9,911 nt of DNA from NCBI GenBank assembly GCA_905200905.1, contig CAJKMA010000083.1, forward strand, positions 1 through 9,911, in the 5' to 3' direction. Source of the DNA: an uncultured Bacillota bacterium (GTDB lineage Bacteria; Bacillota; Clostridia; Lachnospirales; Lachnospiraceae). This document shows, piece by piece, positions 1-7,131 of the stretch. Each line of letters starts with the position of its first letter. The stretch's first letter is position 1. The translations under genes and the position numbers were made by a program. The notes under the pieces were generated by a model. It did no database searches, was not told the DNA's origin, and saw only the letters and a list, made by a program, of their open reading frames with translations.

Positions 1-279
1 GAAATCGGTTTATACTGGGAAAAAGCTGCTTACGAAGAAGCAGAACATGCTGCTAAATTTGCTGAATTATTAGGTGAAGTTGTTACAAACAGCACAAAGA
101 AAAACCTGGAAATGCGTGTAGAAGCTGAAAACGGTGCTACAGCTGGTAAATTTGACCTGGCTAAACGTGCAAAAGCTGCTAACCTTGATGCTATCCATGA
201 TACAGTTCATGAAATGGCAAGAGATGAAGCTCGTCACGGAAAAGCATTTGAAGGTCTGTTAAAGAGATACTTCGGTTAA
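1..279 (+). CDS. Reverse rubrerythrin (often annotated NADH peroxidase), C-terminal part
   Basis: The window opens inside this gene; the last 92 codons are present and end in TAA. The fragment reads as a ferritin-like four-helix diiron domain. It has an ExxH motif at fragment residues 13-16 (EAEH), a second ExxH at 76-79 (EARH), and ends LLKRYFG. This matches the C-terminal half of the clostridial 'reverse rubrerythrin', in which the rubredoxin domain comes first and the diiron domain last, so that no cysteine pairs are expected at this end; none are seen. Family role: cytosolic NAD(P)H-dependent peroxide (and oxygen) reduction through rubredoxin-type electron transfer. The N-terminal rubredoxin half lies outside the window, so the domain order is inferred from the family. 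A strong terminator follows 28 bases after the stop, and a classical rubrerythrin comes next on the same strand. Confidence 0.85.
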   Translation, partial: EIGLYWEKAAYEEAEHAAKFAELLGEVVTNSTKKNLEMRVEAENGATAGKFDLAKRAKAANLDAIHDTVHEMARDEARHGKAFEGLLKRYFG

Positions 280-307
280 TTTAATTGTATAGAACTTTGA
301 AATTTGA

Positions 308-341
308 GAGGGTACCGGCTATGCCGTTGCCCTCTTTTTTT
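308..341 (+). terminator. Rho-independent terminator after the reverse rubrerythrin
   Basis: Arm 308-319 (gagggtaccggc) pairs with 323-334 (gccgttgccctc), with one C-T mismatch and one G-T pair, around a 3-base loop, followed directly by seven T (335-341). It lies between the two rubrerythrin genes. The next ribosome binding site starts at 347, so there is no room for a promoter downstream of it. Confidence 0.88.
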
Positions 342-361
342 AGTATAGGAGGGTTTTCTTT

Positions 362-898
362 ATGAGTAAATATGCAGGAACAAAAACAGAAAAAAATTTA
401 ATGGAAGCGTTTGCCGGAGAGTCTCAGGCACGAAACAAATATACCTATTATGCTTCCGCAGCGAAAAAAGCCGGTTATGAGCAATTAGCTGCCCTTTACC
501 TGGAAACTGCTGACCAGGAAAAAGAACATGCGAAAATGTGGTTCAAGGAATTCCACGGAATCCATGATGTAGAAACAAACCTTACAGATGCGGCACAGGG
601 AGAAAACTTTGAGTGGACAGACATGTATGCACGGATGGCAAGAGAAGCCAGAGAAGAAGGCTTTCCTGAATTGGCTGCCAAATTCGAAGGCGTGGCAAAA
701 GTAGAAGCCGCTCATGAAAAACGCTACTTAAAATTACTGGAACACTATAAAGCAGGAAATACGTTTAAAGGTGATGCTCCTTTAGGATGGAAATGCAGAA
801 ACTGCGGCTATATCCACGAGGGAGAAGAAGCACCAGAAGTATGCCCTGTATGTGCCCACCCAAGAGCTTATTTTGAGAGAAAAGCAGAAAATTATTAA
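362..898 (+). CDS. rbr: Rubrerythrin
   Basis: Complete 178-residue rubrerythrin, a cytosolic non-haem iron peroxidase that reduces hydrogen peroxide to water in anaerobes. Residues 1-135 form the ferritin-like diiron domain. Likely iron ligands are E20, the E53-x-x-H56 pair, E81 and E84, and the E115-x-x-H118 pair. Residues 140-178 form a C-terminal rubredoxin domain with two knuckles, CRNC at 145-148 and CPVC at 161-164, which would bind one Fe(SCys)4. Length and domain order are standard. The ATG at 362 is preceded by AGGAGGG (347-353) with an 8-base gap. The gene sits just after the terminator of the reverse rubrerythrin, so it probably depends on readthrough or on a promoter inside the upstream gene. 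It converges with the sialic acid operon. No defect is seen. Confidence 0.97.
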   Translation: MSKYAGTKTEKNLMEAFAGESQARNKYTYYASAAKKAGYEQLAALYLETADQEKEHAKMWFKEFHGIHDVETNLTDAAQGENFEWTDMYARMAREAREEGFPELAAKFEGVAKVEAAHEKRYLKLLEHYKAGNTFKGDAPLGWKCRNCGYIHEGEEAPEVCPVCAHPRAYFERKAENY

Positions 899-904
899 AT
901 TATC

Positions 905-961
905 AAAAAAGATTATAAACTTAGAAGTAGTGGAAACTTCCCACTACTTCTAAGTTTATAA
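905..961 (-). terminator. Long perfect hairpin, terminator of the sialic acid operon (possibly bidirectional)
   Basis: Bases 913-933 and 941-961 form a perfect 21-bp inverted repeat around a 7-base loop. Read on the minus strand the stem is followed, after two bases, by six T (complement of 905-910), which suits termination of transcripts coming from nanK. On the plus strand no T tract follows, so its use by rbr transcripts is less clear. It is the only candidate terminator between the two convergent genes. Its right arm overlaps the start of the dehydrogenase remnant. Confidence 0.75.
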
Positions 962-1020
962 ACGGACATCTTCTGCATGTAGACGGTGGAATCCTTGCAT
1001 ACCTCGGAACACAGCTGTGA
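955..1020 (+). pseudogene. 3' remnant of a short-chain dehydrogenase (gluconate 5-dehydrogenase-like)
   Basis: In the frame ending with TGA at 1018-1020, the bases encode F-I followed by NGHLLHVDGGILAYLGTQL. This closely resembles, from memory, the C-terminal end of Firmicute gluconate 5-dehydrogenases (IdnO/Gno type SDR proteins), which typically end in a stretch like NGHxLYVDGGILAYIGKQP. About 21 codons and the stop survive. The rest of the expected ~265-residue protein, including the Rossmann glycine motif and the YxxxK catalytic site, is missing. Upstream the frame runs into the long hairpin and shows no family likeness. The surviving codons are uninterrupted and well preserved, which suggests a fairly recent deletion or insertion. 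It is not expected to make a functional product. The alternative is chance similarity, judged unlikely given the VDGGILAY match followed by a stop at the right place. Confidence 0.7.
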
Positions 1021-1037
1021 TAAAATAGTTTAAATTT

Positions 1038-1922
1038 TCAATGCCTTTCTTTGAAATGATAAAATGCTCCCAGCATTCCCGCCTGATTTTGATTCTCTGC
1101 AAATGCAAGACGCGTATGCTCTGCCACAGATGGAATAAGATATTGATCCAGAGCTTCTCTTAACATATCTCTTAAATATTCCTTCTGAGCCATAATTCCA
1201 CCGCCGAGAACAACCACTTCTGGATTTACCACATAACAGATATTTGCGATTCCCATACCTAAAACTTCACACATTTCCCTAATAGCCCGGATACAGTCCT
1301 CATCTCCCTGTTTTGCCTGTGCAAACACGTATTTTCCATCAATAGATGTCGGATTCAATTTCTTGTATTCTGCCGTTTTTTTTACCAGAATACTGCTGGC
1401 TCCTAAATCCTGGAATTCGCCTCCTGGAAGGTGCATATAGCCAACTTCACAGCCGCTTCCCGAAAATCCATGAAATACCTTTCCATCAATCAGAATTGCA
1501 CCACCGATACCTGTTCCAATGGTTAGGCATACACTAATCTTACTTCCCTTAGAAGCCCCAGCATAGTACTCTGCCAATCCAGCACAATTTACATCATTTT
1601 CTACTTCACAGGGAATTCCATACAGTTCTTCTAACGTCTTTTTAATCTCTGTTCCAGTATAATTAGGAATTAATGGAGCCGCATAAGTAATTCTGCCCTC
1701 TTCACAGTCTACCATTCCCGCTGTAGAAATGCAGATTCCCTCTGGGTGATACGTTTCCCTGAAGATTTCTATTATTTTTTTTGCCTTTTCCATGATTCCC
1801 GGGCCACCATCCTGCTTTGCCTCTGTTGGCATCTCTCCTGTGGTGAGAAATTCTCCATTCTCCCGAATCATACCATATTTGATAGAAGTACCGCCGATGT
1901 CAATACAGATATATTCTTTCAT
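1038..1922 (-). CDS. nanK: N-acetylmannosamine kinase, ROK family
   Basis: A 294-residue ROK (repressor/ORF/kinase) sugar kinase. By context it phosphorylates ManNAc released by NanA to ManNAc-6-phosphate in the cytosol, using ATP. Visible motifs are the N-terminal phosphate-binding motif DIGGTSIKYG (residues 8-17), the catalytic aspartate D110 in ENDVNC, and the second phosphate motif GTGIGG (136-141). The usual ROK zinc-binding cluster CxCGxxGCxE is absent. The equivalent stretch after GSGCEVGY (155-162) has only one cysteine, so this looks like a zinc-free ROK kinase. There is no N-terminal helix-turn-helix, so it is a kinase rather than a ROK repressor. The ATG is preceded by AGGAGA (1929-1934) with a 6-base gap. 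It is the last gene of the operon, 50 bases after nanA. Substrate is assigned from context; glucokinase activity cannot be excluded from sequence alone. Confidence 0.88.
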   Translation of the reverse strand: MKEYICIDIGGTSIKYGMIRENGEFLTTGEMPTEAKQDGGPGIMEKAKKIIEIFRETYHPEGICISTAGMVDCEEGRITYAAPLIPNYTGTEIKKTLEELYGIPCEVENDVNCAGLAEYYAGASKGSKISVCLTIGTGIGGAILIDGKVFHGFSGSGCEVGYMHLPGGEFQDLGASSILVKKTAEYKKLNPTSIDGKYVFAQAKQGDEDCIRAIREMCEVLGMGIANICYVVNPEVVVLGGGIMAQKEYLRDMLREALDQYLIPSVAEHTRLAFAENQNQAGMLGAFYHFKERH

Positions 1923-1972
1923 GCCGTATCTCCTGTGTATCTAAATTATTTTAAATAATCGCATCCTACATT

Positions 1973-2899
1973 TCACAGATATTTAGCTTTTGCCGCCTTT
2001 ACCATTTCTGCTGCTTCGTGTGCAATTGCTTTATCGGCTTCCTGGAGATTTTCCAGTGGCTTACGGACGCCGCCCAGGTCTACACCTTCATTGACACGAA
2101 GGATTTCCTTTGCTACCGCATACATATTTGCATGGCTTGAACACATTTTGTAGATAATCTCGTTGATATCATACTGAAGGGCTGTTGCTGTTTCTCTTTC
2201 ACTTACGGCAATCAGGTCATTTAATTTCAGGAATAACTCTGGCATAACACCATATGTTCCACCGATTCCACCGTCTGCACCAATGGCACGGCCTGCAACG
2301 AACTGTTCATCTGGACCATTGAACACTACAAACTCTCCCTTAGCTGCTGTTCCAGCTGCTTTAAACATCTGGATATCCTGTGTTGGCATAGAAGAATTCT
2401 TTACACCGATGACTCTTGGATTTTTCATCATTTCTGCAAAAAGACTCATAGTAAGAGCAGTTCCGGCTAACTGAGGAATATTGTAAATAATAAAGTCTGT
2501 ATTTGGAGCTGCTGCACTGATATCATTCCAGTATGCTGCAATAGAATACTCAGGAAGCCTGAAATAAATTGGCGGAATAGAAGCAATTGCGTCAACACCT
2601 ACACTTTCAGAATGTCTTGCCAGTTCAACACTGTCCTCTGTATTATTGCACGCTACATGATTGATTACCGTTAATTTTCCTTTAGCTACTTCCATAACAT
2701 TTTCAATGATAATTTTACGTTCTTCCACTCTCTGGTAGATACATTCCCCTGAAGAACCATTTACATAGACACCTTTTACCCCTTTATCAATATAATACTG
2801 TGTGAGAGCACGTACACCTTCCGGGCTTACATTGCCATCTGCGTCATAACAAGCATAAAAAGCTGGGATAATTCCTTTGTATTTATCTAATTTACTCAT
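1973..2899 (-). CDS. nanA: N-acetylneuraminate lyase
   Basis: A 308-residue class I aldolase of the DapA/NanA (beta/alpha)8-barrel family. It cleaves N-acetylneuraminate to N-acetylmannosamine and pyruvate in the cytosol. Visible signatures are GSSGE at residues 48-52 (pyruvate carboxylate-binding loop), the catalytic tyrosine Y139 in IIYNIP, and the Schiff-base lysine K167 in GVKNSS. Length is normal for the family. The sialic acid assignment over dihydrodipicolinate synthase rests on the neighbours (nanE, nanK, yhcH, transporter). The start ATG has an excellent AGGAGGA site (2908-2914) with an 8-base gap. A tiny GGGC/GCCC hairpin (2915-2925) lies just ahead of this site in the mRNA and may tune translation. 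It is 33 bases downstream of nanE in the same operon. Confidence 0.95.
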   Translation of the reverse strand: MSKLDKYKGIIPAFYACYDADGNVSPEGVRALTQYYIDKGVKGVYVNGSSGECIYQRVEERKIIIENVMEVAKGKLTVINHVACNNTEDSVELARHSESVGVDAIASIPPIYFRLPEYSIAAYWNDISAAAPNTDFIIYNIPQLAGTALTMSLFAEMMKNPRVIGVKNSSMPTQDIQMFKAAGTAAKGEFVVFNGPDEQFVAGRAIGADGGIGGTYGVMPELFLKLNDLIAVSERETATALQYDINEIIYKMCSSHANMYAVAKEILRVNEGVDLGGVRKPLENLQEADKAIAHEAAEMVKAAKAKYL

Positions 2900-2932
2900 A
2901 ATACCATTCCTCCTGGGCTTTGCCCTTAAATC

Positions 2933-3628
2933 TTACTTTGCTTTTTTCATTTCCTCTGTAAAGGATTTTGTAATTAACTGCGGCCTTGTAATAATAGATC
3001 CGACTACCACACTGTAGCATCCAAGTTCCACAACTCTTCTTGCTTTTTCTGGTGTGTTGATATTTCCTTCTGCGATAACATGATGTTTCGCTTTACTTAA
3101 AATAGTCCGAATAATCTCAAAATCATTTGCTTCAATCTTGTCTCCTTGGCTATGTTCTGTATAGCCCACCAAAGTTGTTCCAATGAAGTCAAATCCCAAC
3201 TCATCTGCATGAAGTGCTTCTTCTACCGTAGAGCAATCTGCCATCAGCAACTGTTCCGGGTATTTTTCACGAATTTGATGATAAAATTCGTCTATTGTAA
3301 CATTTCCTGGTCTTAAACAAATCGTTGCATCAACGGCAATGATTTCCGGCTTTACTTCCATGAGTTCATCGATTTCCTTCATGGTTGGTGTGATATACAC
3401 CTTACTGTCTGGGTAATCCCGTTTCACAATTCCAATTACAGGAAGATCCACATTCTTTTTGATTTCTGCAATATCTTCTTTTGTATTTGCACGGATTCCC
3501 AGTGCTCCCCCCTCTGCCGCTGCCTTGGCCATTCTTCCCATAATAAAAGAAGAATGTAGAGGCTCATGAGGAAGTGCCTGGCAAGATACTATCAGGTGTC
3601 CTTTAAGCTGTTCTAATTTTTGTTCCAT
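2933..3628 (-). CDS. nanE: N-acetylmannosamine-6-phosphate 2-epimerase
   Basis: A 231-residue TIM-barrel epimerase that converts ManNAc-6-phosphate to GlcNAc-6-phosphate, linking sialic acid breakdown to amino sugar metabolism. Family motifs are clear: LIVSCQA (residues 12-18) at the N-terminus, the catalytic lysine K69 in GIVKRDYP, D131 in MADCST, the GTTLVGYT loop (150-157), the catalytic glutamate E187 in AEGNINTPE, and the phosphate-binding region VVVGSIITRP near the C-terminus. Length is typical for single-domain NanE. The ATG is preceded by AGGAG (3635-3639) with a 6-base gap. It lies 25 bases after the yhcH-like gene and 33 bases before nanA, consistent with cotranscription. No defect is seen. 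Confidence 0.96.
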   Translation of the reverse strand: MEQKLEQLKGHLIVSCQALPHEPLHSSFIMGRMAKAAAEGGALGIRANTKEDIAEIKKNVDLPVIGIVKRDYPDSKVYITPTMKEIDELMEVKPEIIAVDATICLRPGNVTIDEFYHQIREKYPEQLLMADCSTVEEALHADELGFDFIGTTLVGYTEHSQGDKIEANDFEIIRTILSKAKHHVIAEGNINTPEKARRVVELGCYSVVVGSIITRPQLITKSFTEEMKKAK

Positions 3629-3653
3629 AATATACTCCTACTAAATATATAAA

Positions 3654-4109
3654 TTAGTCTTCCACTGCTACTTTAATCACACATTTTTTTAATCTTCTAT
3701 CTTCGTTTGCTGCTGCACTGGGAAGATGCGGCTCCTGAGCCATACATACAACAAATCTTCCAGGTCCCATTTTCAAACGGGCACTTTTTTCTGCTGTGCA
3801 GCTTCCGAAATCTTTTTCTGGTGAAAATGGTTCCTTTTCATGGAATCCATCTAATCCAATAAGAATTAATTCTGTTCCTTCAATATCAATCTGAATATCC
3901 ATATATTTTTTATGGATTTCGAAACTTAACTCTTTCTCATCTTTTGCCTGTGCTTCCATAACATTTGCAAATACTTTGTCACCTAGAATTTCTGTTTTTC
4001 CTAACGGAAGATTATTTAAATCCGTTTTTTCCAAAAAATCTATAGCAACATCCAAATTAGAAGAGATTCCACGATAGCGTGATATGTTTCTTATTTCGTC
4101 ATATATCAT
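3654..4109 (-). CDS. YhcH/YjgK/YiaL family protein, probable sialic acid anomerase (NanQ-like)
   Basis: A beta-sandwich (cupin-like, DUF386) protein of 151 residues with the start used here. E. coli NanQ (YhcH) of this family is an N-acetylneuraminate anomerase, and the family is often found in nan operons; a role in speeding anomer exchange before NanA is inferred. Conserved polar residues are visible: E64, H66, D71 and Q73 in EIHKKYMDIQ, and E126/H128 in QEPHLPS. The reading frame extends six codons further up to an ATG at 4127, but that ATG has no ribosome binding site. An AGGAG (4118-4122) lies inside this extension, 8 bases before the ATG at 4109, and MIYDEI is the usual family N-terminus, so 4109 is preferred. 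An intercistronic hairpin separates it from the oxidoreductase gene upstream. Confidence 0.88.
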   Translation of the reverse strand: MIYDEIRNISRYRGISSNLDVAIDFLEKTDLNNLPLGKTEILGDKVFANVMEAQAKDEKELSFEIHKKYMDIQIDIEGTELILIGLDGFHEKEPFSPEKDFGSCTAEKSARLKMGPGRFVVCMAQEPHLPSAAANEDRRLKKCVIKVAVED

Positions 4110-4140
4110 TTTATGTTCTCCTGTCATGTTTAAAAAGCCA

Positions 4141-4181
4141 AAGGAGAGGACTTCAGATTTTCCTATGATCAGCCCTCTCCT
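4141..4181 (-). terminator. Intercistronic hairpin, possible partial terminator/attenuator within the nan operon
   Basis: Bases 4142-4149 (aggagagg) pair with 4174-4181 (cctctcct), and two further pairs are possible inside after a mismatch. On the minus strand the stem is followed by TTTGGCTTTTT, an interrupted T tract. It lies between the oxidoreductase stop and the YhcH start. It could reduce transcription of the downstream catabolic genes, or mark a processing or stability point. No clear promoter is seen after it, so partial readthrough is assumed. Confidence 0.5.
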
Positions 4182-4195
4182 CCCGCCCTATATTT

Positions 4196-5308
4196 TTACT
4201 TTCCTATAATTTCACTTAATTTTACTTTTCTATCTTCGTATCTTGATTTTGTGCAAGCATCGGCTGTTGCAATAGCTGCTCTTGCTGCTTCTCCTGTTAA
4301 TAACGGCTTAAACTCTTCATCAACTTCCTTTCCATGCATAATTCCATTAAAATATCCCATTTCATTTTTCATGATACTATGAAGCCACATTGGTGGTTTT
4401 TTACCAGGTTTTCCGTACATAATGGCACCGTCCATCTCTGTACCATGATAAATTCTTGTACGGTCATCATCCTCTTCCTGAGATTCATGAACTAAGAAAT
4501 GTTCTTCTTTACCGTCTACTTTTAAGGTACCGCCACAATCACACATGTCAATACGAATAGCACCTTTTGTTCCCTGAATTAATACGTAGTGTTCTGGCCA
4601 ATGAAATGCAGAACCCCACTCAAGAACAGCGTAACGGTTATCAGAAAATTCCATATTTACAAACAACATATCATCTTCATCACCAAATTCATCACCCTGA
4701 TGTGCTACATTTCCGCCTGTCATGGTCACTGTTTCCGGTGTTCCTCCCATAAGAAACTGTACACAGTCTAATTCATGGATATGATGATACAGGTGACCGC
4801 CTGATTTTTCACGGATTTTTTTCCATGATATAGATGGCTGTGCTTCTTCCCAGCCATTCCTTGCGGAATGACAATATAAAACTTTTCCAATCACGCCATC
4901 ATTGATTAATTTTTTAGCATGACGAACACCATTAAAGAAATTCATTACATGGCCTGCCATAAAAGTCACACCATGCTCCTGACATGATTTTACCATTTCA
5001 TCACAATCTTCATAACTTAAAGCAATAGGTTTTTCACAAAAAACATTGACTCCGTGTTCTGCTGCCTTTACAACCGGCTCTTTATGAAGATAATTCGGAG
5101 TTGCTACAATTACAGCATCTACATCTTCTCTGCTATAAAGTGTATCTAAATCAGTTTCCACATCGCATCCAAGCTCTTTTGCTACGGTTTCTCCATTTTC
5201 CGGGTCAAGAACTGCTACAATTCTTGCTCCCTCTTCTTCTTTCATAATACGTCCTAATTCAGCTCCAAAATAACCTGTTCCTACAATTGCGTATCCTATT
5301 GTTTTCAT
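4196..5308 (-). CDS. Gfo/Idh/MocA family oxidoreductase, probable 2,7-anhydro-N-acetylneuraminate oxidoreductase (NanOx-like)
   Basis: A 370-residue NAD(P)-dependent oxidoreductase. Residues 3-120 form a Rossmann domain with the GTGYFG motif (10-15), the acidic residue D35 at the end of the second strand (favouring NAD), ATPNYLH (69-75), and the family lysine motif CEKP with K93. The C-terminal domain carries a histidine-rich stretch, HLYHHIHELD (172-181), at the usual active-site position. The best-known member tied to sialic acid clusters is R. gnavus NanOx (E. coli YjhC is related), which converts 2,7-anhydro-Neu5Ac to Neu5Ac through an oxidation-reduction cycle with bound NAD. Its place between an ABC importer and nanEAK supports the same role here, as inference. 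An AGGAGG (5320-5325) lies 11 bases before the ATG, slightly long. It starts 31 bases after the second permease. Another sugar dehydrogenase activity remains possible. Confidence 0.82.
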   Translation of the reverse strand: MKTIGYAIVGTGYFGAELGRIMKEEEGARIVAVLDPENGETVAKELGCDVETDLDTLYSREDVDAVIVATPNYLHKEPVVKAAEHGVNVFCEKPIALSYEDCDEMVKSCQEHGVTFMAGHVMNFFNGVRHAKKLINDGVIGKVLYCHSARNGWEEAQPSISWKKIREKSGGHLYHHIHELDCVQFLMGGTPETVTMTGGNVAHQGDEFGDEDDMLFVNMEFSDNRYAVLEWGSAFHWPEHYVLIQGTKGAIRIDMCDCGGTLKVDGKEEHFLVHESQEEDDDRTRIYHGTEMDGAIMYGKPGKKPPMWLHSIMKNEMGYFNGIMHGKEVDEEFKPLLTGEAARAAIATADACTKSRYEDRKVKLSEIIGK

Positions 5309-5339
5309 ATCACTTATAACCTCCTGCGTTTTTCTTAAA

Positions 5340-6173
5340 CTATTTTACTGCTCCATCTGTCATTCCTCCGGCAATCTTATTCTGAATAAACATAAAAAAG
5401 ATTACAGAAGGTACTACTACTAATGCTGACGCTGCCATCATATCTCCCCAATTCAGAATCTCTGAACCCTGAAGAGATTTTAATGCTACTGATACTGTCA
5501 TTTTGTCCGTACTGTTAATTAAAATCAAAGAATATAGGAATTCATTCCATGCATTAATAAATGTATAGATAGCTGTTGCTACAATACCTGGCATAACTAA
5601 AGGCAGAACAATCTTTGTAAAAGTCTGAAACTTATTTGCTCCATCTACTCTCGCCGCTTCTTCTATACCAAGAGGTACTGTCTTGAAAAATCCTACTAAC
5701 ATCCACACTGCATAAGGAACACTAAAAGACAGATATACAATAATCAAACCTATTCTTGTATTCATTAATCCTGCTTTTGCCATAACTAAAGAATATGGGA
5801 TTGCTAACAGGATTGGTGGAAACATGTAAGTTGCCACTAATACTTTTGACATAAGTGCTCCCATTTTAGGGAAAAATCTTACAATTCCATAAGCCGCCAT
5901 AGATGAAATCACAATAGCAATTAAAGTCGTGAACAATGCAATTATCACACTATTTCCAATATTTCCTGCAAAATGCAAATCGTTAATAACATGAGTGAAA
6001 TTTTCTAATGTAAATTTTTCCGGCAGAAACTTGGTCGGATTTGCAGTTAAATCTCCTGAAGATTTTACAGAGCAAAGTAAAATCCAAACCAAAGGAAAAC
6101 AAGCAATTGCAGACAGTATGATAAGATATATATGACATAAGCCATTGCCGATTTTTTCTTTTCTGTTTACCAT
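5340..6173 (-). CDS. Sugar ABC transporter permease, MalG type
   Basis: An inner-membrane permease of 277 residues with about six hydrophobic segments and an N-terminal cytoplasmic stub. It carries the EAA loop that docks to the ATPase (EEAARVDGA, about residues 171-179), followed by the typical LPLVMPG and NAWNEF segments of MalG-like subunits. With the MalF-type partner it forms the membrane channel of a carbohydrate uptake-1 (CUT1) importer, probably for sialic acid. A GTG at 6176 could extend the frame by one codon, but AGGAGG (6181-6186) lies 7 bases before the ATG at 6173 and only 4 before the GTG, so the ATG is preferred. The stop of the upstream permease (6173-6175) and this start overlap as TGATG, implying translational coupling and a matched 1:1 ratio. 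Confidence 0.93.
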   Translation of the reverse strand: MVNRKEKIGNGLCHIYLIILSAIACFPLVWILLCSVKSSGDLTANPTKFLPEKFTLENFTHVINDLHFAGNIGNSVIIALFTTLIAIVISSMAAYGIVRFFPKMGALMSKVLVATYMFPPILLAIPYSLVMAKAGLMNTRIGLIIVYLSFSVPYAVWMLVGFFKTVPLGIEEAARVDGANKFQTFTKIVLPLVMPGIVATAIYTFINAWNEFLYSLILINSTDKMTVSVALKSLQGSEILNWGDMMAASALVVVPSVIFFMFIQNKIAGGMTDGAVK

Positions 6174-7060
6174 CACTTATCCTCCTTTTCCCATTTTCCA
6201 ATAATTGCAAAGTAAACTATACATACCAGTAATAAGAATGCTAACAAAAGCATGGTTACTGCTGATGATTTTCCTAACATTTTTGTTCCCCAGCCCATGT
6301 TATAAGCATAAATCGGAACTGTAGTAGTTGCGTTTGCAGGTCCGCCACCTGTCAAAAGATAAATCATATCAAAGTTATTAAATACCCAGATAGTACGCAA
6401 TACTACTAACAATCCCACTACAATTTTAATATGAGGAACTGTAATGTGCCAAAACTGCTGAAGCTTTGAGGCACCATCTATTTGTGCGGCTTCATACTGA
6501 TCCTGAGGTATTGTTTGTAACGCTGAAAGAACATTTACCATAATCATAGGTGCACCGAACCAGACATTAATAAATATCAATGTCAAAAACACCAAACTAT
6601 TATCACTTAGAAACTGGGGAAGTTCGCTGCAGATACCTAATTGCACAAGAATATTTGGTAAAAATCCTGATACACCATTTAAAATCCATTTCCATGAGAG
6701 TGCAATAACAATAGATGGAAACGCCCATGGAATAATCATTAAAGTTCTATAAACACTTTTTCCTACTTTTACACGATTAATTGCTAATGCTGATGTGAAT
6801 CCAATTATCAGCTGTCCTACTAAAGAACATATTGTCCATACAATAGATGTTAAAAGTGCTTTAAAAAAATTAGGATCTGATAGCACTGCCTGATAATTAG
6901 CCAACCCGACAAAATCATAAGATGGTCGGATCAAATGTTTTGTCGTCATACTATAATATAAACTAGAAAAAATAGGATATATTAAAAGTACACCAACAAT
7001 GATTAAAGCAGGAAGGACAAAAACCCAGCGTGCATAATCCGCTTTTGCTTTTCTTTTCAC
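6173..7060 (-). CDS. Sugar ABC transporter permease, MalF type
   Basis: An inner-membrane permease of 295 residues with about six transmembrane segments, the first at roughly residues 12-32. The EAA motif (EAAQIDGAS, about 190-198) and the LTGGGPANAT stretch (236-245) are characteristic of MalF-like CUT1 permeases. It pairs with the overlapping MalG-type gene. Translation begins at a GTG (7058-7060), preceded by an imperfect site AGGCGG (7070-7075) with a 9-base gap; no better start lies nearby. The weak site plus GTG, together with the hairpin upstream, suggests much lower expression than the binding protein, as is usual for these transporters. The matching ATPase is not encoded in the window. 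Confidence 0.93.
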   Translation of the reverse strand: MKRKAKADYARWVFVLPALIIVGVLLIYPIFSSLYYSMTTKHLIRPSYDFVGLANYQAVLSDPNFFKALLTSIVWTICSLVGQLIIGFTSALAINRVKVGKSVYRTLMIIPWAFPSIVIALSWKWILNGVSGFLPNILVQLGICSELPQFLSDNSLVFLTLIFINVWFGAPMIMVNVLSALQTIPQDQYEAAQIDGASKLQQFWHITVPHIKIVVGLLVVLRTIWVFNNFDMIYLLTGGGPANATTTVPIYAYNMGWGTKMLGKSSAVTMLLLAFLLLVCIVYFAIIGKWEKEDK

Positions 7061-7085
7061 TGTTTACTACCGCCTTTCTTTTTTT

Positions 7086-7122
7086 AAATCCCACCAGATC
7101 CCGAAGGGCTCGGGTGGGATTT
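7086..7122 (-). other. Intercistronic stem-loop between binding protein and permease genes
   Basis: Bases 7086-7095 (aaatcccacc) pair perfectly with 7113-7122 (ggtgggattt), with further inner pairs (7097-7098 with 7110-7111, 7100-7102 with 7106-7108) around a GAA-type loop. On the minus strand it is followed by an A-rich stretch, not a T tract, so it does not look like a classical terminator. It more likely protects the 3' end of the binding protein mRNA or causes differential expression, a known theme in malE-type operons. Confidence 0.6.
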
Positions 7123-7131
7123 AATTTATTT

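Noticed and set aside
485..715. Minus-strand open frames within the rubrerythrin gene
   Set aside because: They lie entirely opposite a clear rubrerythrin with intact metal ligands and have no family features; they are shadows of the coding strand.
4110..4127. Six-codon upstream extension of the YhcH-family protein
   Set aside because: The ATG at 4127 lacks a ribosome binding site, while a good AGGAG inside the extension is correctly placed for the ATG at 4109, which gives the usual family N-terminus.
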